Under the pieces are notes generated by a model that worked only from the letters and a program-made list of their open reading frames with translations, was not told where the DNA came from and did not search any database. The translations under genes and the position numbers were made by a program. A stretch of 16,424 nt of DNA from an uncultured Oscillospiraceae bacterium (lineage in GTDB: Bacteria; Bacillota; Clostridia; Oscillospirales; Oscillospiraceae). This document shows positions 7,906 to 14,950 of this stretch, piece by piece. The DNA is taken from the NCBI GenBank assembly GCA_900756495.1, contig CAAEKI010000153.1:1-16424 (forward strand). The letters run 5' to 3'. Position 1 is the first letter of the stretch. Every line of letters starts with the position of its first letter.

Positions 7906-8035
7906 TCGGCTGCGCCTCCTCTGCGTGTCCAGCCCGGATCAGGTCTTCGGCCAAATCATCGGCCACATCCCTCACCTCGCCCGGGCCCATGCTGACGGCC
8001 CCGGCGAAGGAGACAATTGCCCGAATCGTTTTCAT
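7847..8035 (-). CDS. Small protein between capsid and connector genes
   Basis: This 62-residue protein begins MKTIRAIVSFAGAVSMGPGE. A short beta-rich N-terminus is followed by an acidic helix (VRDVADDLAEDLIRAGHAEE) and a basic Ser/Gly/Lys tail. Proteins of this type are common immediately after the major capsid gene in Firmicute phages, where their role is not settled; a minor head or assembly role is inference. Its ATG overlaps the capsid stop by one base (TGATG). Its last 59 bases are shared, in another frame, with the gp6-like gene. Confidence 0.72.
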   Translation of the reverse strand: MKTIRAIVSFAGAVSMGPGEVRDVADDLAEDLIRAGHAEEAQPNEVKRADSGSGKAARQKRT

Positions 8036-9183
8036 CAGGATTCTTTCATGGCCAGCACGGCAAGACGCTGGCTGTCGGTCACCTTGCTGTCAAACTCAAA
8101 CCAGGACACCACGCCGATTGCGTGCTGCGCCGCATAGTGCTCCCGGAGCACCTGAATGGAGATGTTCTCCCGGAAGTTCACGGACAGGCCGGAATAGTCG
8201 CCGTACAGAACCGCCTTGGCGCTGGCCGCCACCTTTGGCATGTTGTCGGACAGGTAGACGGGCTTGCCCAGCAGGCGGTAGGGGAACTCGCCGGTCACAT
8301 CGTCCTGGAGCAGATAGCGGTTGTTGCCGTCCTTGAGCTGCTTAATTGCGGTGAACGTGTCAGGATTCATCGTCCAGCAGGCGTTCCCCTGGTAAGCCTG
8401 CTTCACCTTTGCCTGGAGCTGGATCAGCTCATCGGCGGTCACAGCGTTGGCGGCGGCGGCGGTCAGGGTGTTGGTGGTATTGGTCGCGCCGGTGGCCGCG
8501 CTGGAACCGGTGCCGTTAAGCAGCTGTCCCTCCATCCAGATCGCAATCTCCTCTGCCATCTGGTTGATGATGAAATCGGTCACATTGAACGCGCCGTTGT
8601 TCTCCACACTGCGCCCAATCAGGGTCAGCGCCCCAGCCAGATACCCGCCCAGATCCACAGAGGTAAAAGCGCCGGAATCGGCGGTAATCTCGGTAAATTC
8701 ACTCTGGTAGCCAACGGTGATGTCGTGGGTGGAGTTCGCCTTGCCCCACACAGGCACTTTCAATGTGCCCTTGACATTGTATCTGGTGGCCCCGGCCAGG
8801 ATGGGGCAGCGATCCCGCACCGCCTTGATGATCCGGCCGGCGATGGTGGTGGGGATGATCGCGCCATTGTTCCCCATGCTCATATTCTGCTCTCCGGTGC
8901 GCAGTTCCAGGGAGCGGCCCATGATGTAGTCGGCAAAAGCCCGCGCCTCGATCTCCGCCGGAGACTCCCCGGCAGGCGCTTCCCTGCGCTCCATCTTCTC
9001 CCGGGCCTGGGCCGCCTCAATGGTCTTGTCCAGAGCGCGGATTTCATTCTCGAGCTCCTCGAACCTGGCGGCCTCCTCCTCGCTGAACGCCCGCTCCTCC
9101 TCGCCGGTCTTGCAGGCGGCGAAAAGGCCGTCCATTTCGTCCATCAGGGCATTGCGCTTCTCAATCATTGCTTTCAGATTCAT
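8035..9183 (-). CDS. HK97-family major capsid protein
   Basis: This 382-residue protein has the two-part HK97 layout. Residues 1 to about 75 are a charged coiled coil (the scaffolding-like delta domain; KAMIEKRNALMDEMDGLFAA, then ELENEIRALDKTIEAAQARE). The HK97 fold follows from about 105, where ALIP-like NNGAIIPTTIAGRIIKAVRD marks the start of the mature shell domain. Later segments include the E-loop region, DFIINQMAEEIAIWMEGQLL, and a C-terminal VVSWFEFDSKVTDSQRLAVL. The adjacent protease gene implies removal of the delta domain during maturation, probably between residues 75 and 105. The start overlaps the protease stop as ATGA. Confidence 0.93.
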   Translation of the reverse strand: MNLKAMIEKRNALMDEMDGLFAACKTGEEERAFSEEEAARFEELENEIRALDKTIEAAQAREKMERREAPAGESPAEIEARAFADYIMGRSLELRTGEQNMSMGNNGAIIPTTIAGRIIKAVRDRCPILAGATRYNVKGTLKVPVWGKANSTHDITVGYQSEFTEITADSGAFTSVDLGGYLAGALTLIGRSVENNGAFNVTDFIINQMAEEIAIWMEGQLLNGTGSSAATGATNTTNTLTAAAANAVTADELIQLQAKVKQAYQGNACWTMNPDTFTAIKQLKDGNNRYLLQDDVTGEFPYRLLGKPVYLSDNMPKVAASAKAVLYGDYSGLSVNFRENISIQVLREHYAAQHAIGVVSWFEFDSKVTDSQRLAVLAMKES

Positions 9184-9764
9184 TTTCTTTTTCCTCCAAT
9201 CTTTAGTCTGCGAATTTTGTACGCTGTGTTGCTGCCATTTCCGGGCGTATGCGCAACTGTTTCGGTTTTCTGCAGATCCTCCACGTTGCGTTCCTCTTTG
9301 ACTTCGGTTTCTTCATCCCGCTGCTCAATGGTGGTGGCGATATAGGCCGGTATCTTTGTCAGAATAGATACCTCCTGGAGCCGGATATCCTTCAGATACC
9401 GCCGCTGATAGCCATTGTCAGTGTCCTCCCAACGGTCTCTCAGCGGCGTAAACCCAAACGACCAGCCGGTCAGGGATTCCGACCGGGCCGCTTCCAGCAC
9501 CTCCGGATCCATCACGGTTGCTGTCGCTCTCAGGCCGATTACGTCCTCTCTCAGTTCAAGAGTGCCGTCAGCGGTACTGCCAACCACCTTGTCGTGATTA
9601 AACATCAGCTCAACCGGGCCGCGTTCGATAGCCCTCTGGAACGTTCCCGGCTCTACCTGTTCCACGAACCTTCCCTGCGGCGACGCCATCAGCCGGCTGT
9701 CGCGGCCTACTGCGTTAACGTATCCGTCCAGCACAACAGAATCACTGCGAATTTCAACTTTCAT
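9180..9764 (-). CDS. HK97-family prohead protease
   Basis: This 194-residue protein is close to the usual family length. The expected catalytic residues are visible: His57 in LMFNHDKV, Ser102 in LTGWSFGF, and Glu131 in RLQEVSIL. The enzyme would cut the capsid delta domain inside the assembling prohead and then degrade itself. Residues after about 148 are charged, Gly-rich and probably disordered. The start ATG lies 11 bases inside the portal gene, behind a GAGGTG ribosome-binding site. The end overlaps the capsid start by four bases. Confidence 0.93.
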   Translation of the reverse strand: MKVEIRSDSVVLDGYVNAVGRDSRLMASPQGRFVEQVEPGTFQRAIERGPVELMFNHDKVVGSTADGTLELREDVIGLRATATVMDPEVLEAARSESLTGWSFGFTPLRDRWEDTDNGYQRRYLKDIRLQEVSILTKIPAYIATTIEQRDEETEVKEERNVEDLQKTETVAHTPGNGSNTAYKIRRLKIGGKRK

Positions 9765-11010
9765 CTGGTATCACCTCGCTTTCAGTTCCCCTTGGCGCAA
9801 TCGTCCCGCTCAACGTGCCTGTCTGGTTGGTGTTCGGTGCGTAGAATGTCCGCGTTTTCGGGTTATACAATACGTCCTGCAGGCCCAGCTTGACGAAATC
9901 CAGCCCCAGGGGCGGCAGGTTCTCCATCCTTCTCGCTTCGTCTATCTGGAGCACGTTGCTGTCAACCCCGGCCTTATACGCAGCAAAGCGCTTGTCGATG
10001 GAGCCCTTCAACAGCTCCTTGGTATCGAATGCCCAGAATAGTGTGTTCTTTTCACTCTCCAGCAGGAAATCGCGGTTCAACGCCGCTTCTATGCTGTTCA
10101 GGACGGGCGCTATTGCCATCCCAAAGGCGTTGTCCCGCTCTGTGCCGCTTGCGGAACCGCTCAGGATTGCCGGTGAGATGGTGAACAGATTACAGATTGC
10201 TATGGCGTTGGTCTCCTTGTTTTCATTCATCTGCAATTCAACCGATGTGGAGCTTGCCTCTTTAAAATCCATGTTGCTGTTCAGCACCACTACGTTCTCC
10301 GTGTTGTTGGAGTACAAGTCGCGCCACTGCTTTTTCAACCCGTCCATGGCCTCCTTGGTCAATGGCCGCTCCGCCCTCAAAAAGCCCTTCTTGTTGCCCC
10401 CGGTCTTCACCAGAAGGTTCTCGTACTCCAGTTCGTTGTGGGACACCGCAAGCGGCAGCTGGCTTTCCTGAAGTATGCCAACTCCACGCACGCCGTCCTT
10501 TGACTTCCGGGTTGCCTTGATAAAGTCCATTTCCGGGTACTCCCGGCCGTTCACCATAATCCGGCACCGTTTGACGATCGGATCGACGCCCGGCAGAAAT
10601 GAGATATATTCCCGGCTCACATAGTGCAGGCTTTTCCAGTTGTTTCGCTCCCGGTTGATGTACGCATAGCCGCCGCCGTCAATGACCAAATCTTCTGCGA
10701 GAGCCTGCTTGAATTGATACCCCGTCAGGATATCCCCCGTGTCGTTATTCAGCAGCTTCAGGCGCACATCGTCCTCTACAGCTTCAACGCCGTTGCCGGC
10801 CTTCCTGTAGAGCCTCACTGGCAGAGACGCAACAGTCTCAGAAATGTACTTCACGCACCCGGCAAATACAGGGATTTCCATCGCCTCCAGCCTTGTCACC
10901 CGGTCTCCAGGAACCATGGCGGCCAGCAGCTCGTCAACCGTCGCGACAGGCTGCTCCCGTGTCTCCGTCTTCGCGCCCGTCAGCCAGCTCCAAATGCCCA
11001 TCCAACTCAT
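9754..11010 (-). CDS. Phage portal protein (HK97 family)
   Basis: This protein of about 418 residues has the HK97 portal pattern: VFAGCVKYISETVASLPVRL near the N-terminus, then LLNNDTGDILTGYQFKQALA, a wing with NLLVKTGGNKKGFLRAER, and a crown/stem segment with NLFTISPAILSGSASGTERD. Twelve copies would form the ring through which DNA enters and leaves the head. I chose ATG 11010 (MSWMGIWSW), behind GAGGGGAGGG. The ATG nine bases further in is about equally well placed. An ATG at 11040 lies inside TerL with no clear ribosome-binding site. The Ser/Thr-rich C-terminus is short. Confidence 0.93.
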   Translation of the reverse strand: MSWMGIWSWLTGAKTETREQPVATVDELLAAMVPGDRVTRLEAMEIPVFAGCVKYISETVASLPVRLYRKAGNGVEAVEDDVRLKLLNNDTGDILTGYQFKQALAEDLVIDGGGYAYINRERNNWKSLHYVSREYISFLPGVDPIVKRCRIMVNGREYPEMDFIKATRKSKDGVRGVGILQESQLPLAVSHNELEYENLLVKTGGNKKGFLRAERPLTKEAMDGLKKQWRDLYSNNTENVVVLNSNMDFKEASSTSVELQMNENKETNAIAICNLFTISPAILSGSASGTERDNAFGMAIAPVLNSIEAALNRDFLLESEKNTLFWAFDTKELLKGSIDKRFAAYKAGVDSNVLQIDEARRMENLPPLGLDFVKLGLQDVLYNPKTRTFYAPNTNQTGTLSGTIAPRGTESEVIPDES

Positions 11011-11018
11011 CCCTCCCC

Positions 11019-12731
11019 TCAGAATACCTGGATTGTCCATCCGGGCCCGTCGTCAAAGTAGACGTTTTGCTGGAGCAGATAGGTGGCGTTGATTAAGGCC
11101 ACCACCATGTCCACCTTGCCGTTAGACCGTTTTTTATTCACATAGCGGTTCATGTTCGTGTCGTATGTACACCGGGCGTTCTGGAAGTTTATCTCCAACA
11201 GGTCATTGCGTTCATACTGGAACTTCCCGTCTGCTATCAGCTCGGCCAGCAGCTTTGTCGGAGGATGCAGCGTGTCCGAATGCTGGCGTACCACGACGGT
11301 GTTATACCCGTCTCCGCCGTCTTTCCCCCGCTCCCACTTTTGCGCCGACGAGAGGGCGTTGTACCGGTCATACGCTATGCCCATGACCTTGACCTTGCAG
11401 GCCTTTTCAAGATTGAACACAAAATCTTCTATCACGGAATAATCAACTGTCTTGCCGCCGCAGGCCACGCATTTCCCGGCCCGGATAAACCGCCTGTAAT
11501 CCAGATGCTCGGCTGCGTTTTTCTCATCCACGCGGCCATCTGGAATGAATGCTGTCACATCTGCCAGTATAGAGCCGCCGTCTTCTGCCACCATGGCCAC
11601 GGCGCAGTTATCGTTGCTCATGGAGAGGTCAACGCCCAGATAGACCTCCCGGCCAGTCCAGTCAATCTCATCCACCCTGCAGGCCTGTACCTGGTTGATG
11701 GGGATATAGCTTTCCGTCCCTATCCCCTGATAGATGATATTGCAGTGCTTGCAAAGGAAGTTCTCCCTTGAACTCTCTACCGAGACCGCCCTGCGCCTCC
11801 GGTCAATCAAGTCATCCCACAGGGCCGGAATCTCCAAAGCCGCCGGGTTGGCGTGCATCAGCACCTCATCATTGGTCATCCAGTTCTCAGTATCGTCCGG
11901 CTCGTACAGCAGGGCAAACAGCTTCTCATCTGGCTCTATGCCGTCAAGCACTCTCTTGGCATATGCCACCTCATCCTCGAATGGGTTGTCAAACTTCGGA
12001 TACTTGGTCGAAATAATGCAGCCCAGCTTGTTCAGGATAGTCAGTTGCCCGGATCTCATAGCCTGGATGGCGTAACTGTTGGGCAGGGCTCCAGCCTCGT
12101 CAACCAGAAATACGGAAGGGAGCCGCCCATCAAGCCGTCCGTTGGAGTAGTTCAGCGGAATGTAAACCGTGTCCTTCGGCCTGAACGTGATGTCGTCCCG
12201 GCGAATCTTGAAGTACTTCTCGGCAAAATCCTCCGGTCTCAGAGCCGGGCTTGCTTTCAGGATCTCCTCGATTGCAGCCTTGACCTCCCGCGACAGGGAC
12301 CCGTCAGGCGCAACAGAGAATAATTTGGAAAACTGCGGTTCCATCAGCATCAGCAGAATGAACAGGATGCCGATGGTATAGGTCTTGAAGTTCTTCCGGG
12401 CAATCTCCAGGATAGCCGTCTCGTATCTCCGGCGTTTCCGGTCATCCCGATAGACCACACAGAGACAGGCCACAGCAAAGAGCCACTGATAGCCCGCCAT
12501 TGCATCATAGATGCTCTTTCCAGCTTTCAGTCCCTTCGGCATAACCATCAGCTTCAGCAGACCGTCAACCTTCTTAAGCTTCTTCTCGTTGATACAATAC
12601 TTCGAGTCAGTGCCGTCGGCCACGGCCTTGAAGTCAGCTGCCTGAGCAATGACATACCGCGGAGCGTTCACTTTTCCCTTTAACACCTGACAGGCATACT
12701 TGTAACTTGGGTGGCCCTTAATCATCGTCAT
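11019..12731 (-). CDS. terL: Large terminase subunit (TerL)
   Basis: This protein of about 570 residues has an N-terminal ATPase and a C-terminal nuclease. The Walker A region reads ARKNFKTYT (about 111-119, Lys116), with Phe where most relatives have Gly. Walker B is VFLVDEAG, with Asp211 and Glu212. Nuclease acidic residues are Asp368 (YLGVDLS), Asp455 (GIAYDRY) and Asp541 (GKVDMV). Two CxxC pairs (LCKHC; KCVACGG) are present, possibly binding metal. I set the start at ATG 12731, ten bases after GGAG; ATG 12725 is equally possible. A longer in-frame start at 12830 would only translate the TerS gene in another frame. It overlaps the end of TerS. Confidence 0.93.
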   Translation of the reverse strand: MTMIKGHPSYKYACQVLKGKVNAPRYVIAQAADFKAVADGTDSKYCINEKKLKKVDGLLKLMVMPKGLKAGKSIYDAMAGYQWLFAVACLCVVYRDDRKRRRYETAILEIARKNFKTYTIGILFILLMLMEPQFSKLFSVAPDGSLSREVKAAIEEILKASPALRPEDFAEKYFKIRRDDITFRPKDTVYIPLNYSNGRLDGRLPSVFLVDEAGALPNSYAIQAMRSGQLTILNKLGCIISTKYPKFDNPFEDEVAYAKRVLDGIEPDEKLFALLYEPDDTENWMTNDEVLMHANPAALEIPALWDDLIDRRRRAVSVESSRENFLCKHCNIIYQGIGTESYIPINQVQACRVDEIDWTGREVYLGVDLSMSNDNCAVAMVAEDGGSILADVTAFIPDGRVDEKNAAEHLDYRRFIRAGKCVACGGKTVDYSVIEDFVFNLEKACKVKVMGIAYDRYNALSSAQKWERGKDGGDGYNTVVVRQHSDTLHPPTKLLAELIADGKFQYERNDLLEINFQNARCTYDTNMNRYVNKKRSNGKVDMVVALINATYLLQQNVYFDDGPGWTIQVF

Positions 12732-13179
12732 CAGCCAGCAGCTCCACCAGCTTGTCCTTTCTCTCTTTGACGGCCTGAGCCGCCGCCTTGCCGATCTTCG
12801 CCCTTGACTGCGGGGATAGGCAAAGCTCATTGCACCCTCGCCAGAAATCTTTCAGATAGTTGCCGCGGGCGCTGTAATATCTTGCCTCCGTCAGCGTCTC
12901 CGGTTCTCCGTTCGCCGATTGATCAAGCGCAGCCACCCGGTCAATCGAGACTGCCGTGATGGTCAGCACATAGCTGTCCAGATTCCCCAGAATCCCCGCT
13001 GCCTCGTATTCGCTTACAATCGTGTTGAAAATCTGGCGCTGCGCATCGTTCAACGGGTACGCAGGATCTATTCTGCCGCCGCTGCCGCGCAAAACCTCCT
13101 CGGCAGCAATCTGCGCAGCGCGTTCCTCTTTTGTTATCCGGTCACTTAGCACTTTCGCCGCCTTTGCCGGTCTTGCCAT
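12718..13179 (-). CDS. terS: Small terminase subunit, P27 family
   Basis: This protein of about 153 residues lies directly upstream of TerL. It starts MARPAKAAK, behind GGAG nine bases upstream, followed by a basic DNA-binding N-terminus. A helical core with YPLNDAQRQIFNTIVSEYEA and LGNLDSYVLTITAVSIDRVA follows, the pattern of P27-type (Terminase_4) small subunits. The C-terminus is basic and then ends in four Asp residues. It recognises packaging sites and loads TerL. An ATG at 13194 would add five residues. A longer frame back to 13275 has no ribosome-binding site and overlaps the HNH gene. Confidence 0.88.
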   Translation of the reverse strand: MARPAKAAKVLSDRITKEERAAQIAAEEVLRGSGGRIDPAYPLNDAQRQIFNTIVSEYEAAGILGNLDSYVLTITAVSIDRVAALDQSANGEPETLTEARYYSARGNYLKDFWRGCNELCLSPQSRAKIGKAAAQAVKERKDKLVELLADDDD

Positions 13180-13252
13180 TCTGTCACTCTCCATTCTGTG
13201 ATTCCGCCGTGAAAAAAGCGGGCCGGTCAGTGTTGCAACATTTCCCAGATAA

Positions 13253-13627
13253 TCACTCGATATACCCGGGGGCACTTGCTAGAATCGACAGCTTTTTATC
13301 CTGAATATCGCCTCTCTCCGCTTGCTCGTGGTGGTACCGGCAAAGCGTGATTAGGTTCTCATCCACATAGGCTAACTCCGGCTGTTTCTCCAGTGGAACT
13401 ATGTGATGGACTTCCAGCCCCTCATAGGTGAGTTGACCCTCTTCCAGGCATATCCGGCAGAGGTACTGGTCACGTCTTTGAATCTGTTCCCGCTTGCGTT
13501 GCCACCGCCAGCCGCCTCGGATATCGTTGGCAACCTTCTTCGCTCTGCTTTGCTTCTTCGGCGGTTTCATGGGACATGCATAGCCCACTGGGTGAACCCG
13601 TCCGCAGTATTGGCAGCTTCGTTGCAC
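13253..13627 (-). CDS. HNH endonuclease next to the terminase genes
   Basis: This protein of about 124 residues starts at GTG 13627, five bases after GGGGGAG. An N-terminal zinc-knuckle-like segment (CQYCGRVHPVGYAC) is followed by a basic linker and the HNH core: CRIC at 57-60, EVHHIVPLE with His74-His75, Asn91, and CRYHHEQ with His99-His100. HNH proteins encoded next to terS are common in HK97-type, cos-packaging phages and are needed with the terminase for DNA processing in several of them. No ATG start fits: an in-frame Met occurs only at residue 20, after the Cys cluster. The gene lies divergently from hicA. Confidence 0.88.
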   Translation of the reverse strand: MQRSCQYCGRVHPVGYACPMKPPKKQSRAKKVANDIRGGWRWQRKREQIQRRDQYLCRICLEEGQLTYEGLEVHHIVPLEKQPELAYVDENLITLCRYHHEQAERGDIQDKKLSILASAPGYIE

Positions 13628-13709
13628 TACCACTCCCCCAAAACAAAGAGCCGCCACGCCAAAGCGTTGCAGCCATAAGTAATTTCTTTGTTTTATTTCT
13701 AAAAAACTA

Positions 13710-13738
13710 TTGACAACACGTATTACACGTGCTATACT
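13710..13738 (+). promoter_or_regulatory. Promoter of the hicAB cassette
   Basis: A consensus -35 TTGACA (13710-13715) and a -10 TATACT (13733-13738) are separated by 17 bases, a near-perfect vegetative promoter. It lies 26 bases upstream of the hicA ATG. A reverse-strand TTGTCA overlaps the -35 box, but I see no good -10 for it, so a divergent promoter for the HNH gene is only a possibility. Confidence 0.85.
13717..13731 (+). promoter_or_regulatory. Operator-like inverted repeat in the hicAB promoter spacer
   Basis: CACGT (13717-13721) and ACGTG (13727-13731) form an inverted repeat with a five-base centre, ATTAC, lying exactly between the -35 and -10 boxes. HicB antitoxins with a ribbon-helix-helix tail repress their own promoters, so this is the likely HicB site. 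The match is by position and symmetry only. Confidence 0.6.
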
Positions 13739-13764
13739 TATGACAGTGAAAGGAGGGACAACGG

Positions 13765-13953
13765 ATGCCAATGAAGCCGGCCGAAATAATAAAGCTTTTG
13801 GAGGCCAACGGATTTCGGTGTGAACGGTCAAATGGTTCTCACAGGTTCTATCGAAACCCCACGACCGGCAAGACCACGACAGTCCCTTATCACAGCAAAG
13901 ACCTAAAGCCGGGAGTTGAAAAGGCGATACTCAAACAGGCGGGGTTGAAATAA
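13765..13953 (+). CDS. hicA: HicA toxin (mRNA interferase)
   Basis: This 62-residue protein has the normal HicA length and the double-stranded-RNA-binding-like fold: MKPAEIIKLLEANGFRCER, then the catalytic GSHRFYRNP with His26, then TTVPYHSKDLKPGVEKAILK. HicA binds and cuts mRNA and is neutralised by HicB. Start ATG 13765 lies eight bases after AGGAGG. A second ATG six bases later is less well spaced. It is followed by hicB after 48 bases, in one transcript with its own promoter. Codon use is more AT-rich than in the surrounding phage genes, which suggests separate acquisition. Confidence 0.93.
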   Translation: MPMKPAEIIKLLEANGFRCERSNGSHRFYRNPTTGKTTTVPYHSKDLKPGVEKAILKQAGLK

Positions 13954-14001
13954 GGCCCCGCCTACCCGGCATACTAATAAACACTGAAGGAGGAATCTAC
14001 C

Positions 14002-14403
14002 ATGTCAAAGTTGTTTTACCCCGCCATCTTCCATCCTGAGGAAATCGGTTACTCTGTATTTGTCCCAGATATCGACGGTTGCTATACCCAAGGAGACACG
14101 CTTGAGGACGCCTATGATATGGCCTTTGACGCTGTCGGACTTTGCTTGGAGGACTTCGCCTCCCGCAACGAGCCCTACCCCGAACCCTCAAAGCCAGAGG
14201 CGATTCAACCAGACAACGGGGACTGTGTTGTGCTTATTAAGTTTGATCCTGTGGCCTACCAACGAAAGCATGACACTAGAGCGGTAAAAAAGACCCTGAC
14301 AATTCCGTCTTGGCTCAACACCTTGGCCGAAGAAAACAACGTCAACTTTTCTAAAGTTCTACAGCGCGCCCTCATGAATCAGTTGGGTGCCGCTGACAGC
14401 TAA
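14002..14403 (+). CDS. hicB: HicB antitoxin with ribbon-helix-helix tail
   Basis: This 133-residue protein has the two HicB parts. Residues 1 to about 70 form the degenerate RNase H-like domain that binds HicA (YPAIFHPEEIGYSVFVPDID, then GDTLEDAYDMAFDAVGLCLE). Residues about 97-130 (KKTLTIPSWLNTLAEENNVN, then FSKVLQRALMNQLG) form a ribbon-helix-helix DNA-binding tail. It should both block HicA and repress the promoter at 13710. The ATG lies eight bases after AGGAGG. It is the second gene of the cassette and is followed by a terminator. Confidence 0.93.
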   Translation: MSKLFYPAIFHPEEIGYSVFVPDIDGCYTQGDTLEDAYDMAFDAVGLCLEDFASRNEPYPEPSKPEAIQPDNGDCVVLIKFDPVAYQRKHDTRAVKKTLTIPSWLNTLAEENNVNFSKVLQRALMNQLGAADS

Positions 14404-14414
14404 CACCTGTAGAA

Positions 14415-14452
14415 GCCGCCGGAGGACTAACCATCCCCTGGCGGTCTTTTTT
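14415..14452 (+). terminator. Rho-independent terminator of hicAB
   Basis: CCGCC (14416-14420) pairs with GGCGG (14440-14444), and most of the next six positions also pair, with one mismatch. Six T residues follow at 14447-14452. On the minus strand there is no T-run, so it should stop only hicAB transcription. Confidence 0.8.
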
Positions 14453-14482
14453 GTTCTCCATGCGGCGAGGAAAGGCATATTT

Positions 14483-14585
14483 GAGCGGGTGAGGATTTGC
14501 ACCTCACATAACCTAATCAGTCGAGACGAGCGCAAGCGCCCGTATGGCCTTACTCGGTAAGCGTTTACCTATTCCGCCACCGCTC
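14483..14585 (-). tRNA. tRNA-Leu-like element, atypical or degenerate
   Basis: On the minus strand the ends form an acceptor-like stem (GAGCGG with CCGCUC; a further U-A pair lies just outside). A six-pair T arm has the loop TGCAAAT. The D arm, TGGCGGAATAGGTAAACGC, matches tRNA-Leu closely. A strong stem (14526-14543, ACGGGCG/CGCUCGU around a CUUG loop) resembles a long variable arm. However, no normal five-pair anticodon arm can be drawn, the T loop lacks the second T, and the element is about 103 bases, some 15-18 longer than a normal tRNA-Leu. It could be a decayed tRNA, an unusual phage tRNA, or a tRNA-like RNA with another role. A 24-codon frame (14513-14587) overlaps it. Confidence 0.45.
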
Positions 14586-14596
14586 ATATCACAGAT

Positions 14597-14680
14597 CGCC
14601 TCCGTATTGCGGAATCATGAGGCATCACCCCCAATCAGAAGGCTCTCATTGGTGCCACCGCCCGCCTCATACGGCGAGGA
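14597..14680 (-). ncRNA. Multi-stem structured element
   Basis: Three nested pairings are visible. The inner hairpin is 14631-14652 (CCAAT-C-AGA / TCT-C-ATTGG around AGGC). A four-pair stem lies outside it (GGCA 14621-14624 with TGCC 14653-14656). An outer stem pairs CCGTAT (14602-14607) with ATACGG (14669-14674), extendable by CCTC with GAGG. ATGAGGC (14617-14623) can alternatively pair with GCCTCAT (14664-14670), which competes with the outer stem, so two exclusive folds are possible. It lies directly after the zinc-ribbon gene and before the tRNA-like element. The strand is assumed from the late operon. No known family was recognised. Confidence 0.4.
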
Positions 14681-14688
14681 GCGACATA

Positions 14689-14847
14689 TCAAAGTCTCAC
14701 TCGTTGGACATATCCACACTTCTTGCATCGGTAAGTATTGTGGTGGCTCGTGCCCATTAAGACATCATGCTCGGTGACTTGTGCCAGCAGTTCAAATTCG
14801 TGCTTACACCAGCACCCGCGAAAGTAATTGCAAATTCTCCTAATCAT
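14689..14847 (-). CDS. Small Cys-rich zinc-ribbon-like phage protein
   Basis: This is a 52-residue protein, MIRRICNYFRGCWCKHEFEL at the start and NTYRCKKCGYVQRVRL at the end. The CxC pair followed about 30 residues later by CxxC suggests a small zinc ribbon. Short proteins with a KHE-then-YRCKKCGYV pattern are frequent in Firmicute phages; their function is unknown to me. I chose ATG 14847, behind GAAGG at a good distance. The same frame is open back to 15078, but the extra 77 codons cross a tRNA-like element and have no clear ribosome-binding site, so the long version is doubtful. Confidence 0.65.
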   Translation of the reverse strand: MIRRICNYFRGCWCKHEFELLAQVTEHDVLMGTSHHNTYRCKKCGYVQRVRL

Positions 14848-14950
14848 AAATACCTTCTTCTGCTGCACTCTGCATATCATCGCCCTGCTGCGTTGCAAGC
14901 CGCCATCTCCCATTCGGGAGACGGGCCAAGACCATTGCCATACAGGGCCC

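Noticed and set aside
8017..9345. Plus-strand open frame of 442 codons over the capsid gene
   Set aside because: It is antisense to the HK97 capsid protein. Its composition (His, Leu, Gly, Arg runs) is that of a reverse-complement shadow.
11019..12830. TerL start at 12830
   Set aside because: The extra N-terminal 33 codons are Arg/Trp-rich translation of the TerS gene in another frame. A start at 12731 with GGAG ten bases upstream fits better.
13180..13252. Terminator or promoter between the HNH and TerS genes
   Set aside because: A run of six T follows a GC-rich stretch on the minus strand, but no stem can be formed, and no -35/-10 pair is evident.
14483..14585. tRNA-Sec
   Set aside because: The 13-pair acceptor plus T helix is suggestive, but there is no UCA anticodon loop and no extended D stem.
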